From Hippasteria phrygiana (Eukaryota; Echinodermata; Asteroidea; Valvatida; Goniasteridae), in NCBI GenBank assembly GCA_037893225.1, contig JAZGUH010000445.1, forward strand, positions 186,001 to 250,000: a stretch of 64,000 nucleotides of DNA, written 5' to 3'. Shown here in pieces: positions 38,362-51,118 of the stretch. Position numbers and translations under genes: made by a program. Positions within the stretch are counted from its first letter, which is position 1, and the number at the start of each line of letters is the position of its first letter. A model generated the notes under the pieces. That model did not search any database. It worked only from the letters and a program-made list of their open reading frames with translations, and was not told the DNA's origin.

Positions 38362-41300
38362 ATGAAATATCAACCAAATTTAGTAATTTTGACATGTATG
38401 GATAGCTTAGATCTGGCGCTACACGTTGCAATTATCGGCGGCTTCTTAGAGGTAAAACTTGTGGAGAAAATTCAAACCTCGCAATGTTTATTTTCTTTCC
38501 GGCCAACATCTGTGTACATGTTACCGTCTATTTATTGCTCCATGCATGTCAAATTCCCTGGGGTATGGACTTGATTTACTCATTCATAATTGCATGAAAT
38601 ATCAACCAAATGCAGTAATTTTGACAAGTATGTATAGCTTAGATCTGGCGCTACATGTTGCAATCATCGGCGGCTTCCCAGAGTTAAAACTTGTAGAGAA
38701 AATTCAAACCTCGCAATGTTTATTTTCTTTCCGGCCAACATCTGTGTACATATTACCGTCTATTTATTGCTCCATGCATGTCAAATTCCCTGGGGTATGG
38801 ACTTGCTTTATTCATTCATAATTGCATGAAATATCTACCAAATTCAGTAATTTTGACATGTATGGATAGCTTAGATCTGGCGCTACATGTTGCAATTATC
38901 GGCGGCTTCCTAGAGTTAAAACTTGTGGAGAAAATTCAAACCTCGCAATGTTTATTTTCTTTCCGGCTAACATCTGTGTACATGTTACCGTCTATTTATT
39001 GCTCCATGCATGTCAAATTCCTTGGGGTATGGACTTGCTTTACTCATTCATAATTGCATGAAATATCAACCAAATTTAGTAATTTTGACATGTATGGATA
39101 GCTTAGATCTGGCGCTACATGTTGCAATCATCGGCGGCTTCCTAGAGTTAAAACTGGTGGAGAAAATTCAAACCTCGCAATGTTTATTTTCTTCCCGGCC
39201 ACCATCTGTGTGCAGATTACCTTTTATTTATTGCTCCATGCCTGTCAAATTCCCTGGGGTATGGACTTGCTTTACTCATTCATAATTGCATGAAATATCA
39301 ACCAAATGCAGTAATTTTGACATGTATGGATAGCTTTGATCTGGCGCTACATGTTGCAATTATCGGCGGCTTCCTAGAGTTAAAACTTGTGGAGAAAATT
39401 CAAACCTCGCAATGTTTATTTTCTTCCTGGCCAACATCTGTGTGCATATTACCGTCTATTTATTGCTCCATGCATGTCAAATTCCCTGGGGTATGGACTT
39501 GCTTTACTCATTCATAATTGCATGAAATATCAACCAAATGCAGTAATTTTGACATGTATGTATAGCTTAGATCTGGCGCTACATGTTGTAATCATCGGCG
39601 GCTTCCCAGAGTTAAAACTTGTGGAGAAAATTCAAACCTCGCAATGTTTATTTTCTTTCCGGCCAACATCTGCGTGCATATTACCTTCTATTTATTGCTC
39701 CATGCCTGTCAAATTCCCTGGGGTATGACTTGCTTTACTCATTCATAATTGCATGAAATATCAACCAAATACAGTAATTTTGACATGTATGGATAGCTTA
39801 GATCTGGCGCTACATGTTGCAATCATCGGCGGCTTCCTAGAGTTAAAACTTGTGTAGAAAATTCAAACCTCGCAATGTTTATTTTCTTTCCGGCCAACAT
39901 CTGTGTACATGTTACCGTCTATTTATTGCTCCATGCATGTCAAATTGCCTGGGGTATGGACTTGCTTTACTCATTCATAATTGCATGAAATATCAACCAA
40001 ATTCAGTAATTTTGACATGTATGGATAGCTTAGATCTGGCGCTACATGTTGCAATCATCGGCGGCTTCCCAGAGTTAAAACTTGTGGAGAAAATTCAAAC
40101 CTCGCAATGTTTATTTTCTTTCCGGCTAACATCTGTGTACATGTTACCGTCTATTTATTGCTCCATGCATGTCAAATTCCCTGGGGTATGGACTTGCTTT
40201 ACTCATTCATAATTGCATGAAATATCAACCAAATTTAGTAATTTTGACATGTATGGATAGCTTAGATCTGGCGCTACACGTTGCAATTATCGGCGGCTTC
40301 TTAGAGGTAAAACTTGTGGAGAAAATTCAAACCTCGCAATGTTTATTTTCTTTCCGGCCAACATCTGTGTACATGTTACCGTCTATTTATTGCTCCATGC
40401 ATGTCAAATTCCCTGGGGTATGGACTTGATTTACTCATTCATAATTGCATGAAATATCAACCAAATGCAGTAATTTTGACAAGTATGTATAGCTTAGATC
40501 TGGCGCTACATGTTGCAATCATCGGCGGCTTCCCAGAGTTAAAACTTGTAGAGAAAATTCAAACCTCGCAATGTTTATTTTCTTTCCGGCCAACATCTGT
40601 GTACATATTACCGTCTATTTATTGCTCCATGCATGTCAAATTCCCTGGGGTATGGACTTGCTTTATTCATTCATAATTGCATGAAATATCAACCAAATGC
40701 AGTATTTTTGACATGTATGGATAGCTTAGATCTGGCGCTACATGTTGCAATCATCGGCGGCTTCCTAGAGTTAAAACTTGTGGAGAAAATTCAAACCTCG
40801 CAATGTTTATTTTCTTTCCGGCTAACATCTGTGTACATGTTACCGTCTATTTATTGCTCCATGCATGTCAAATTCCCTGGGGTATGGACTTGCTTTACTC
40901 ATTCATAATTGCATGAAATATCAACCAAATTTAGTAATTTTGACATGTATGGATAGCTTAGATCTGGCGCTACACGTTGCAATTATCGGCGGCTTCTTAG
41001 AGGTAAAACTTGTGGAGAAAATTCAAACCTCGCAATGTTTATTTTCTTTCCGGCCAACATCTGTGTACATGTTACCGTCTATTTATTGCTCCATGCATGT
41101 CAAATTCCCTGGGGTATGGACTTGATTTACTCATTCATAATTGCATGAAATATCAACCAAATGCAGTAATTTTGACAAGTATGTATAGCTTAGATCTGGC
41201 GCTACATGTTGCAATCATCGGCGGCTTCCCAGAGTTAAAACTTGTAGAGAAAATTCAAACCTCGCAATGTTTATTTTCTTTCCGGCCAACATCTGTGTAC

Positions 41301-42284
41301 ATATTACCGTCTATTTATTGCTCCATGCATGTCAAATTCCCTGGGGTATGGACTTGCTTTATTCATTCATAATTGCATGAAATATCAACCAAATACAGTA
41401 ATTTTGACATGTATGGATAGCTTAGATCTGGCGCTACATGTTGCAATCATCGGCGGCTTCCCAGAGTTAACACTTGTGGAGAAAATTCAAACCTCGCAAT
41501 GTTTATTTTCTTTCCGGCTAACATCTGTGTACATGTTACCTTTTATTTATTGCTCCATGCATGTCAAATTCCCTGGGGTATGGACTTGCTTTACTCATTC
41601 ATAATTGCATGAAATATCAACCAAATTTAGTATTTTTGACATGTATGGATAGCTTAGATCTGGCGCTACATGTTGCAATCATCGGCGGCTTCCTAGAGTT
41701 AAAACTTGTGGAGAAAATTCAAACCTCGCAATGTTTATTTTCTTTCCGGCTAACATCTGTGTACATGTTACCGTCTATTTATTGCTCCATGCATGTCAAA
41801 TTCCTTGGGGTATGGACTTGCTTTACTCATTCATAATTGCATGAAATATCAACCAAATTTAGTAATTTTGACATGTATGGATAGCTTAGATCTGGCGCTA
41901 CATGTTGCAATCATCGGCGGCTTCCTAGAGTTAAAACTGGTGGAGAAAATTCAAACCTCGCAATGTTTATTTTCTTCCCGGCCACCATCTGTGTGCAGAT
42001 TACCTTTTATTTATTGCTCCATGCCTGTCAAATTCCCTGGGGTATGGACTTGCTTTACTCATTCATAATTGCATGAAATATCAACCAAATGCAGTAATTT
42101 TGACATGTATGGATAGCTTTGATCTGGCGCTACATGTTGCAATTATCGGCGGCTTCCTAGAGTTAAAACTTGTGGAGAAAATTCAAACCTCGCAATGTTT
42201 ATTTTCTTCCTGGCCAACATCTGTGTGCATATTACCGTCTATTTATTGCTCCATGCATGTCAAATTCCCTGGGGTATGGACTTG
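38362..42284. repeat. Copy 1 of a 3.9-kb duplication (about 17 monomers)
   Basis: Unit order is m7-m8, an m1 with TATCTACC (T at 38836), m2-m3-m4-m5s-m6, a beta cassette at 40217-41840 whose m1 has TTTAGTATTT, then m2 and m3. The left part matches 44161 onward at offset 5,799 bp and the right part matches at offset 5,567 bp. The offset changes by exactly one monomer at the m3/m4 pair 39290-39752. The right end (42073-42304) is an m3 that switches to the CTTGATTT of m7 and is then followed by m8. Confidence 0.85.
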
Positions 42285-42304
42285 ATTTACTCATTCATAA
42301 TTGC

Positions 42305-44160
42305 ATGAAATATCAACCAAATGCAGTAATTTTGACAAGTATGTATAGCTTAGATCTGGCGCTACATGTTGCAATCATCGGCGGCTTCCCAGAGTTAAAA
42401 CTTGTAGAGAAAATTCAAACCTCGCAATGTTTATTTTCTTTCCGGCCAACATCTGTGTACATATTACCGTCTATTTATTGCTCCATGCATGTCAAATTCC
42501 CTGGGGTATGGACTTGCTTTATTCATTCATAATTGCATGAAATATCAACCAAATGCAGTATTTTTGACATGTATGGATAGCTTAGATCTGGCGCTACATG
42601 TTGCAATCATCGGCGGCTTCCTAGAGTTAAAACTTGTGGAGAAAATTCAAACCTCGCAATGTTTATTTTCTTTCCGGCTAACATCTGTGTACATGTTACC
42701 GTCTATTTATTGCTCCATGCATGTCAAATTCCCTGGGGTATGGACTTGCTTTACTCATTCATAATTGCATGAAATATCAACCAAATTTAGTAATTTTGAC
42801 ATGTATGGATAGCTTAGATCTGGCGCTACACGTTGCAATTATCGGCGGCTTCTTAGAGGTAAAACTTGTGGAGAAAATTCAAACCTCGCAATGTTTATTT
42901 TCTTTCCGGCCAACATCTGTGTACATGTTACCGTCTATTTATTGCTCCATGCATGTCAAATTCCCTGGGGTATGGACTTGATTTACTCATTCATAATTGC
43001 ATGAAATATCAACCAAATGCAGTAATTTTGACAAGTATGTATAGCTTAGATCTGGCGCTACATGTTGCAATCATCGGCGGCTTCCCAGAGTTAAAACTTG
43101 TAGAGAAAATTCAAACCTCGCAATGTTTATTTTCTTTCCGGCCAACATCTGTGTACATATTACCGTCTATTTATTGCTCCATGCATGTCAAATTCCCTGG
43201 GGTATGGACTTGCTTTATTCATTCATAATTGCATGAAATATCAACCAAATACAGTAATTTTGACATGTATGGATAGCTTAGATCTGGCGCTACATGTTGC
43301 AATCATCGGCGGCTTCCCAGAGTTAACACTTGTGGAGAAAATTCAAACCTCGCAATGTTTATTTTCTTTCCGGCTAACATCTGTGTACATGTTACCTTTT
43401 ATTTATTGCTCCATGCATGTCAAATTCCCTGGGGTATGGACTTGCTTTACTCATTCATAATTGCATGAAATATCAACCAAATTCAGTATTTTTGACATGT
43501 ATGGATAGCTTAGATCTGGCGCTACATGTTGCAATCATCGGCGGCTTCCCAGAGTTAAAACTTGTGGAGAAAATTCAAACCTCGCAATGTTTATTTTCTT
43601 TCCGGCTAACATCTGTGTACATGTTACCGTCTATTTATTGCTCCATGCATGTCAAATTCCCTGGGGTATGGACTTGCTTTACTCATTCATAATTGCATGA
43701 AATATCAACCAAATTTAGTAATTTTGACATGTATGGATAGCTTAGATCTGGCGCTACACGTTGCAATTATCGGCGGCTTCTTAGAGGTAAAACTTGTGGA
43801 GAAAATTCAAACCTCGCAATGTTTATTTTCTTTCCGGCCAACATCTGTGTACATGTTACCGTCTATTTATTGCTCCATGCATGTCAAATTCCCTGGGGTA
43901 TGGACTTGATTTACTCATTCATAATTGCATGAAATATCAACCAAATGCAGTAATTTTGACAAGTATGTATAGCTTAGATCTGGCGCTACATGTTGCAATC
44001 ATCGGCGGCTTCCCAGAGTTAAAACTTGTAGAGAAAATTCAAACCTCGCAATGTTTATTTTCTTTCCGGCTAACATCTGTGTACATGTTACCGTCTATTT
44101 ATTGCTCCATGCATGTCAAATTCCCTGGGGTATGGACTTGCTTTACTCATTCATAATTGC
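42305..44160. repeat. Beta-type units between the two 3.9-kb copies
   Basis: Unit order is m8-m9-m7-m8-m10, an m1 variant with CCCAGAG, m7, and a hybrid unit at 43929 that is m8 on the left (ACAAGT, CTTGTAG) and m9-like on the right (CGGCTAAC, CATGTTACC). There are no short monomers. The order m9-m7-m8-m10-m1 is a permuted part of the beta cassette. Confidence 0.83.
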
Positions 44161-47100
44161 ATGAAATATCAACCAAATTTAGTAATTTTGACATGTATGG
44201 ATAGCTTAGATCTGGCGCTACACGTTGCAATTATCGGCGGCTTCTTAGAGGTAAAACTTGTGGAGAAAATTCAAACCTCGCAATGTTTATTTTCTTTCCG
44301 GCCAACATCTGTGTACATGTTACCGTCTATTTATTGCTCCATGCATGTCAAATTCCCTGGGGTATGGACTTGATTTACTCATTCATAATTGCATGAAATA
44401 TCAACCAAATGCAGTAATTTTGACAAGTATGTATAGCTTAGATCTGGCGCTACATGTTGCAATCATCGGCGGCTTCCCAGAGTTAAAACTTGTAGAGAAA
44501 ATTCAAACCTCGCAATGTTTATTTTCTTTCCGGCCAACATCTGTGTACATATTACCGTCTATTTATTGCTCCATGCATGTCAAATTCCCTGGGGTATGGA
44601 CTTGCTTTATTCATTCATAATTGCATGAAATATCTACCAAATTCAGTAATTTTGACATGTATGGATAGCTTAGATCTGGCGCTACATGTTGCAATTATCG
44701 GCGGCTTCCTAGAGTTAAAACTTGTGGAGAAAATTCAAACCTCGCAATGTTTATTTTCTTTCCGGCTAACATCTGTGTACATGTTACCGTCTATTTATTG
44801 CTCCATGCATGTCAAATTCCTTGGGGTATGGACTTGCTTTACTCATTCATAATTGCATGAAATATCAACCAAATTTAGTAATTTTGACATGTATGGATAG
44901 CTTAGATCTGGCGCTACATGTTGCAATCATCGGCGGCTTCCTAGAGTTAAAACTGGTGGAGAAAATTCAAACCTCGCAATGTTTATTTTCTTCCCGGCCA
45001 CCATCTGTGTGCAGATTACCTTTTATTTATTGCTCCATGCCTGTCAAATTCCCTGGGGTATGGACTTGCTTTACTCATTCATAATTGCATGAAATATCAA
45101 CCAAATGCAGTAATTTTGACATGTATGGATAGCTTTGATCTGGCGCTACATGTTGCAATTATCGGCGGCTTCCCAGAGTTAAAACTTGTGGAGAAAATTC
45201 AAACCTCGCAATGTTTATTTTCTTTCCGGCCAACATCTGCGTGCATATTACCTTCTATTTATTGCTCCATGCCTGTCAAATTCCCTGGGGTATGACTTGC
45301 TTTACTCATTCATAATTGCATGAAATATCAACCAAATACAGTAATTTTGACATGTATGGATAGCTTAGATCTGGCGCTACATGTTGCAATCATCGGCGGC
45401 TTCCTAGAGTTAAAACTTGTGTAGAAAATTCAAACCTCGCAATGTTTATTTTCTTTCCGGCCAACATCTGTGTACATGTTACCGTCTATTTATTGCTCCA
45501 TGCATGTCAAATTGCCTGGGGTATGGACTTGCTTTACTCATTCATAATTGCATGAAATATCAACCAAATTCAGTAATTTTGACATGTATGGATAGCTTAG
45601 ATCTGGCGCTACATGTTGCAATCATCGGCGGCTTCCCAGAGTTAAAACTTGTGGAGAAAATTCAAACCTCGCAATGTTTATTTTCTTTCCGGCTAACATC
45701 TGTGTACATGTTACCGTCTATTTATTGCTCCATGCATGTCAAATTCCCTGGGGTATGGACTTGCTTTACTCATTCATAATTGCATGAAATATCAACCAAA
45801 TTTAGTAATTTTGACATGTATGGATAGCTTAGATCTGGCGCTACACGTTGCAATTATCGGCGGCTTCTTAGAGGTAAAACTTGTGGAGAAAATTCAAACC
45901 TCGCAATGTTTATTTTCTTTCCGGCCAACATCTGTGTACATGTTACCGTCTATTTATTGCTCCATGCATGTCAAATTCCCTGGGGTATGGACTTGATTTA
46001 CTCATTCATAATTGCATGAAATATCAACCAAATGCAGTAATTTTGACAAGTATGTATAGCTTAGATCTGGCGCTACATGTTGCAATCATCGGCGGCTTCC
46101 CAGAGTTAAAACTTGTAGAGAAAATTCAAACCTCGCAATGTTTATTTTCTTTCCGGCCAACATCTGTGTACATATTACCGTCTATTTATTGCTCCATGCA
46201 TGTCAAATTCCCTGGGGTATGGACTTGCTTTATTCATTCATAATTGCATGAAATATCAACCAAATGCAGTATTTTTGACATGTATGGATAGCTTAGATCT
46301 GGCGCTACATGTTGCAATCATCGGCGGCTTCCTAGAGTTAAAACTTGTGGAGAAAATTCAAACCTCGCAATGTTTATTTTCTTTCCGGCTAACATCTGTG
46401 TACATGTTACCGTCTATTTATTGCTCCATGCATGTCAAATTCCCTGGGGTATGGACTTGCTTTACTCATTCATAATTGCATGAAATATCAACCAAATTTA
46501 GTAATTTTGACATGTATGGATAGCTTAGATCTGGCGCTACACGTTGCAATTATCGGCGGCTTCTTAGAGGTAAAACTTGTGGAGAAAATTCAAACCTCGC
46601 AATGTTTATTTTCTTTCCGGCCAACATCTGTGTACATGTTACCGTCTATTTATTGCTCCATGCATGTCAAATTCCCTGGGGTATGGACTTGATTTACTCA
46701 TTCATAATTGCATGAAATATCAACCAAATGCAGTAATTTTGACAAGTATGTATAGCTTAGATCTGGCGCTACATGTTGCAATCATCGGCGGCTTCCCAGA
46801 GTTAAAACTTGTAGAGAAAATTCAAACCTCGCAATGTTTATTTTCTTTCCGGCCAACATCTGTGTACATATTACCGTCTATTTATTGCTCCATGCATGTC
46901 AAATTCCCTGGGGTATGGACTTGCTTTATTCATTCATAATTGCATGAAATATCAACCAAATACAGTAATTTTGACATGTATGGATAGCTTAGATCTGGCG
47001 CTACATGTTGCAATCATCGGCGGCTTCCCAGAGTTAACACTTGTGGAGAAAATTCAAACCTCGCAATGTTTATTTTCTTTCCGGCTAACATCTGTGTACA

Positions 47101-47852
47101 TGTTACCTTTTATTTATTGCTCCATGCATGTCAAATTCCCTGGGGTATGGACTTGCTTTACTCATTCATAATTGCATGAAATATCAACCAAATTTAGTAT
47201 TTTTGACATGTATGGATAGCTTAGATCTGGCGCTACATGTTGCAATCATCGGCGGCTTCCTAGAGTTAAAACTTGTGGAGAAAATTCAAACCTCGCAATG
47301 TTTATTTTCTTTCCGGCTAACATCTGTGTACATGTTACCGTCTATTTATTGCTCCATGCATGTCAAATTCCTTGGGGTATGGACTTGCTTTACTCATTCA
47401 TAATTGCATGAAATATCAACCAAATTTAGTAATTTTGACATGTATGGATAGCTTAGATCTGGCGCTACATGTTGCAATCATCGGCGGCTTCCTAGAGTTA
47501 AAACTGGTGGAGAAAATTCAAACCTCGCAATGTTTATTTTCTTCCCGGCCACCATCTGTGTGCAGATTACCTTTTATTTATTGCTCCATGCCTGTCAAAT
47601 TCCCTGGGGTATGGACTTGCTTTACTCATTCATAATTGCATGAAATATCAACCAAATGCAGTAATTTTGACATGTATGGATAGCTTTGATCTGGCGCTAC
47701 ATGTTGCAATTATCGGCGGCTTCCTAGAGTTAAAACTTGTGGAGAAAATTCAAACCTCGCAATGTTTATTTTCTTCCTGGCCAACATCTGTGTGCATATT
47801 ACCGTCTATTTATTGCTCCATGCATGTCAAATTCCCTGGGGTATGGACTTGC
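44161..47852. repeat. Copy 2 of the 3.9-kb duplication, one monomer shorter
   Basis: Unit order is m7-m8, an m1 with TATCTACC (T at 44635), m2, a hybrid m3/m4 unit, m5s-m6, beta at 45784-47407, m2 and m3. The hybrid at 45089-45319 has the m3 left part (GCTTTGATC, CAATTATC) and the m4 right part (CCCAGAG, CTGCGTGC, deletion at 45295). It replaces the separate m3 and m4 of copy 1, so the copy is 232 bp shorter. Confidence 0.87.
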
Positions 47853-48567
47853 TTTACTCATTCATAATTGCATGAAATATCAACCAAATGCAGTAATTTT
47901 GACAAGTATGTATAGCTTAGATCTGGCGCTACATGTTGCAATCATCGGCGGCTTCCCAGAGTTAAAACTTGTAGAGAAAATTCAAACCTCGCAATGTTTA
48001 TTTTCTTTCCGGCCAACATCTGTGTACATATTACCGTCTATTTATTGCTCCATGCATGTCAAATTCCCTGGGGTATGGACTTGCTTTATTCATTCATAAT
48101 TGCATGAAATATCAACCAAATACAGTAATTTTGACATGTATGGATAGCTTAGATCTGGCGCTACATGTTGCAATCATCGGCGGCTTCCCAGAGTTAACAC
48201 TTGTGGAGAAAATTCAAACCTCGCAATGTTTATTTTCTTTCCGGCTAACATCTGTGTACATGTTACCTTTTATTTATTGCTCCATGCATGTCAAATTCCC
48301 TGGGGTATGGACTTGCTTTACTCATTCATAATTGCATGAAATATCAACCAAATTTAGTATTTTTGACATGTATGGATAGCTTAGATCTGGCGCTACATGT
48401 TGCAATCATCGGCGGCTTCCTAGAGTTAAAACTTGTGGAGAAAATTCAAACCTCGCAATGTTTATTTTCTTTCCGGCTAACATCTGTGTACATGTTACCG
48501 TCTATTTATTGCTCCATGCATGTCAAATTCCTTGGGGTATGGACTTGCTTTACTCATTCATAATTGC
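47853..48567. repeat. Repeated m8-m10-m1 linker (1,160-bp offset)
   Basis: The units at 47872, 48104 and 48336 (m8, m10, m1 with TTTAGTATTT) repeat those at 46712-47407 at an offset of 1,160 bp, which is exactly five full-length monomers. The m8 at 47872 is joined directly to an m3 on its left, without the m7 that usually comes first. Confidence 0.8.
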
Positions 48568-50191
48568 ATGAAATATCAACCAAATTTAGTAATTTTGACA
48601 TGTATGGATAGCTTAGATCTGGCGCTACACGTTGCAATTATCGGCGGCTTCTTAGAGGTAAAACTTGTGGAGAAAATTCAAACCTCGCAATGTTTATTTT
48701 CTTTCCGGCCAACATCTGTGTACATGTTACCGTCTATTTATTGCTCCATGCATGTCAAATTCCCTGGGGTATGGACTTGATTTACTCATTCATAATTGCA
48801 TGAAATATCAACCAAATGCAGTAATTTTGACAAGTATGTATAGCTTAGATCTGGCGCTACATGTTGCAATCATCGGCGGCTTCCCAGAGTTAAAACTTGT
48901 AGAGAAAATTCAAACCTCGCAATGTTTATTTTCTTTCCGGCCAACATCTGTGTACATATTACCGTCTATTTATTGCTCCATGCATGTCAAATTCCCTGGG
49001 GTATGGACTTGCTTTATTCATTCATAATTGCATGAAATATCAACCAAATGCAGTATTTTTGACATGTATGGATAGCTTAGATCTGGCGCTACATGTTGCA
49101 ATCATCGGCGGCTTCCTAGAGTTAAAACTTGTGGAGAAAATTCAAACCTCGCAATGTTTATTTTCTTTCCGGCTAACATCTGTGTACATGTTACCGTCTA
49201 TTTATTGCTCCATGCATGTCAAATTCCCTGGGGTATGGACTTGCTTTACTCATTCATAATTGCATGAAATATCAACCAAATTTAGTAATTTTGACATGTA
49301 TGGATAGCTTAGATCTGGCGCTACACGTTGCAATTATCGGCGGCTTCTTAGAGGTAAAACTTGTGGAGAAAATTCAAACCTCGCAATGTTTATTTTCTTT
49401 CCGGCCAACATCTGTGTACATGTTACCGTCTATTTATTGCTCCATGCATGTCAAATTCCCTGGGGTATGGACTTGATTTACTCATTCATAATTGCATGAA
49501 ATATCAACCAAATGCAGTAATTTTGACAAGTATGTATAGCTTAGATCTGGCGCTACATGTTGCAATCATCGGCGGCTTCCCAGAGTTAAAACTTGTAGAG
49601 AAAATTCAAACCTCGCAATGTTTATTTTCTTTCCGGCCAACATCTGTGTACATATTACCGTCTATTTATTGCTCCATGCATGTCAAATTCCCTGGGGTAT
49701 GGACTTGCTTTATTCATTCATAATTGCATGAAATATCAACCAAATACAGTAATTTTGACATGTATGGATAGCTTAGATCTGGCGCTACATGTTGCAATCA
49801 TCGGCGGCTTCCCAGAGTTAACACTTGTGGAGAAAATTCAAACCTCGCAATGTTTATTTTCTTTCCGGCTAACATCTGTGTACATGTTACCTTTTATTTA
49901 TTGCTCCATGCATGTCAAATTCCCTGGGGTATGGACTTGCTTTACTCATTCATAATTGCATGAAATATCAACCAAATTTAGTATTTTTGACATGTATGGA
50001 TAGCTTAGATCTGGCGCTACATGTTGCAATCATCGGCGGCTTCCTAGAGTTAAAACTTGTGGAGAAAATTCAAACCTCGCAATGTTTATTTTCTTTCCGG
50101 CTAACATCTGTGTACATGTTACCGTCTATTTATTGCTCCATGCATGTCAAATTCCTTGGGGTATGGACTTGCTTTACTCATTCATAATTGC
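48568..50191. repeat. Beta HOR cassette (7-mer, 1,624 bp)
   Basis: Unit order is m7-m8-m9-m7-m8-m10-m1, all 232 bp. The m1 has TTTAGTATTT in place of TTCAGTATTT, as in the cassettes at 40217 and 45784. It is followed by m2-m3-m4-m5 (50192-51118). All beta cassettes found: 7068-8691, 15413-17036, 23989-25612, 40217-41840, 45784-47407, 48568-50191, 51119-52742 and 52743-54366. Confidence 0.88.
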
Positions 50192-51118
50192 ATGAAATAT
50201 CAACCAAATTTAGTAATTTTGACATGTATGGATAGCTTAGATCTGGCGCTACATGTTGCAATCATCGGCGGCTTCCTAGAGTTAAAACTGGTGGAGAAAA
50301 TTCAAACCTCGCAATGTTTATTTTCTTCCCGGCCACCATCTGTGTGCAGATTACCTTTTATTTATTGCTCCATGCCTGTCAAATTCCCTGGGGTATGGAC
50401 TTGCTTTACTCATTCATAATTGCATGAAATATCAACCAAATGCAGTAATTTTGACATGTATGGATAGCTTTGATCTGGCGCTACATGTTGCAATTATCGG
50501 CGGCTTCCTAGAGTTAAAACTTGTGGAGAAAATTCAAACCTCGCAATGTTTATTTTCTTCCTGGCCAACATCTGTGTGCATATTACCGTCTATTTATTGC
50601 TCCATGCATGTCAAATTCCCTGGGGTATGGACTTGCTTTACTCATTCATAATTGCATGAAATATCAACCAAATGCAGTAATTTTGACATGTATGTATAGC
50701 TTAGATCTGGCGCTACATGTTGTAATCATCGGCGGCTTCCCAGAGTTAAAACTTGTGGAGAAAATTCAAACCTCGCAATGTTTATTTTCTTTCCGGCCAA
50801 CATCTGCGTGCATATTACCTTCTATTTATTGCTCCATGCCTGTCAAATTCCCTGGGGTATGACTTGCTTTACTCATTCATAATTGCATGAAATATCAACC
50901 AAATACAGTAATTTTGACATGTATGGATAGCTTAGATCTGGCGCTACATGTTGCAATCATCGGCGGCTTCCCAGAGTTAACACTTGTGGAGAAAATTCAA
51001 ACCTCGCAATGTTTATTTTCTTTCCGGCTAACATCTGTGTACATGTTACCGTCTATTTATTGCTCCATGCATGTCAAATTCCCTGGGGTATGGACTTGCT
51101 TTACTCATTCATAATTGC

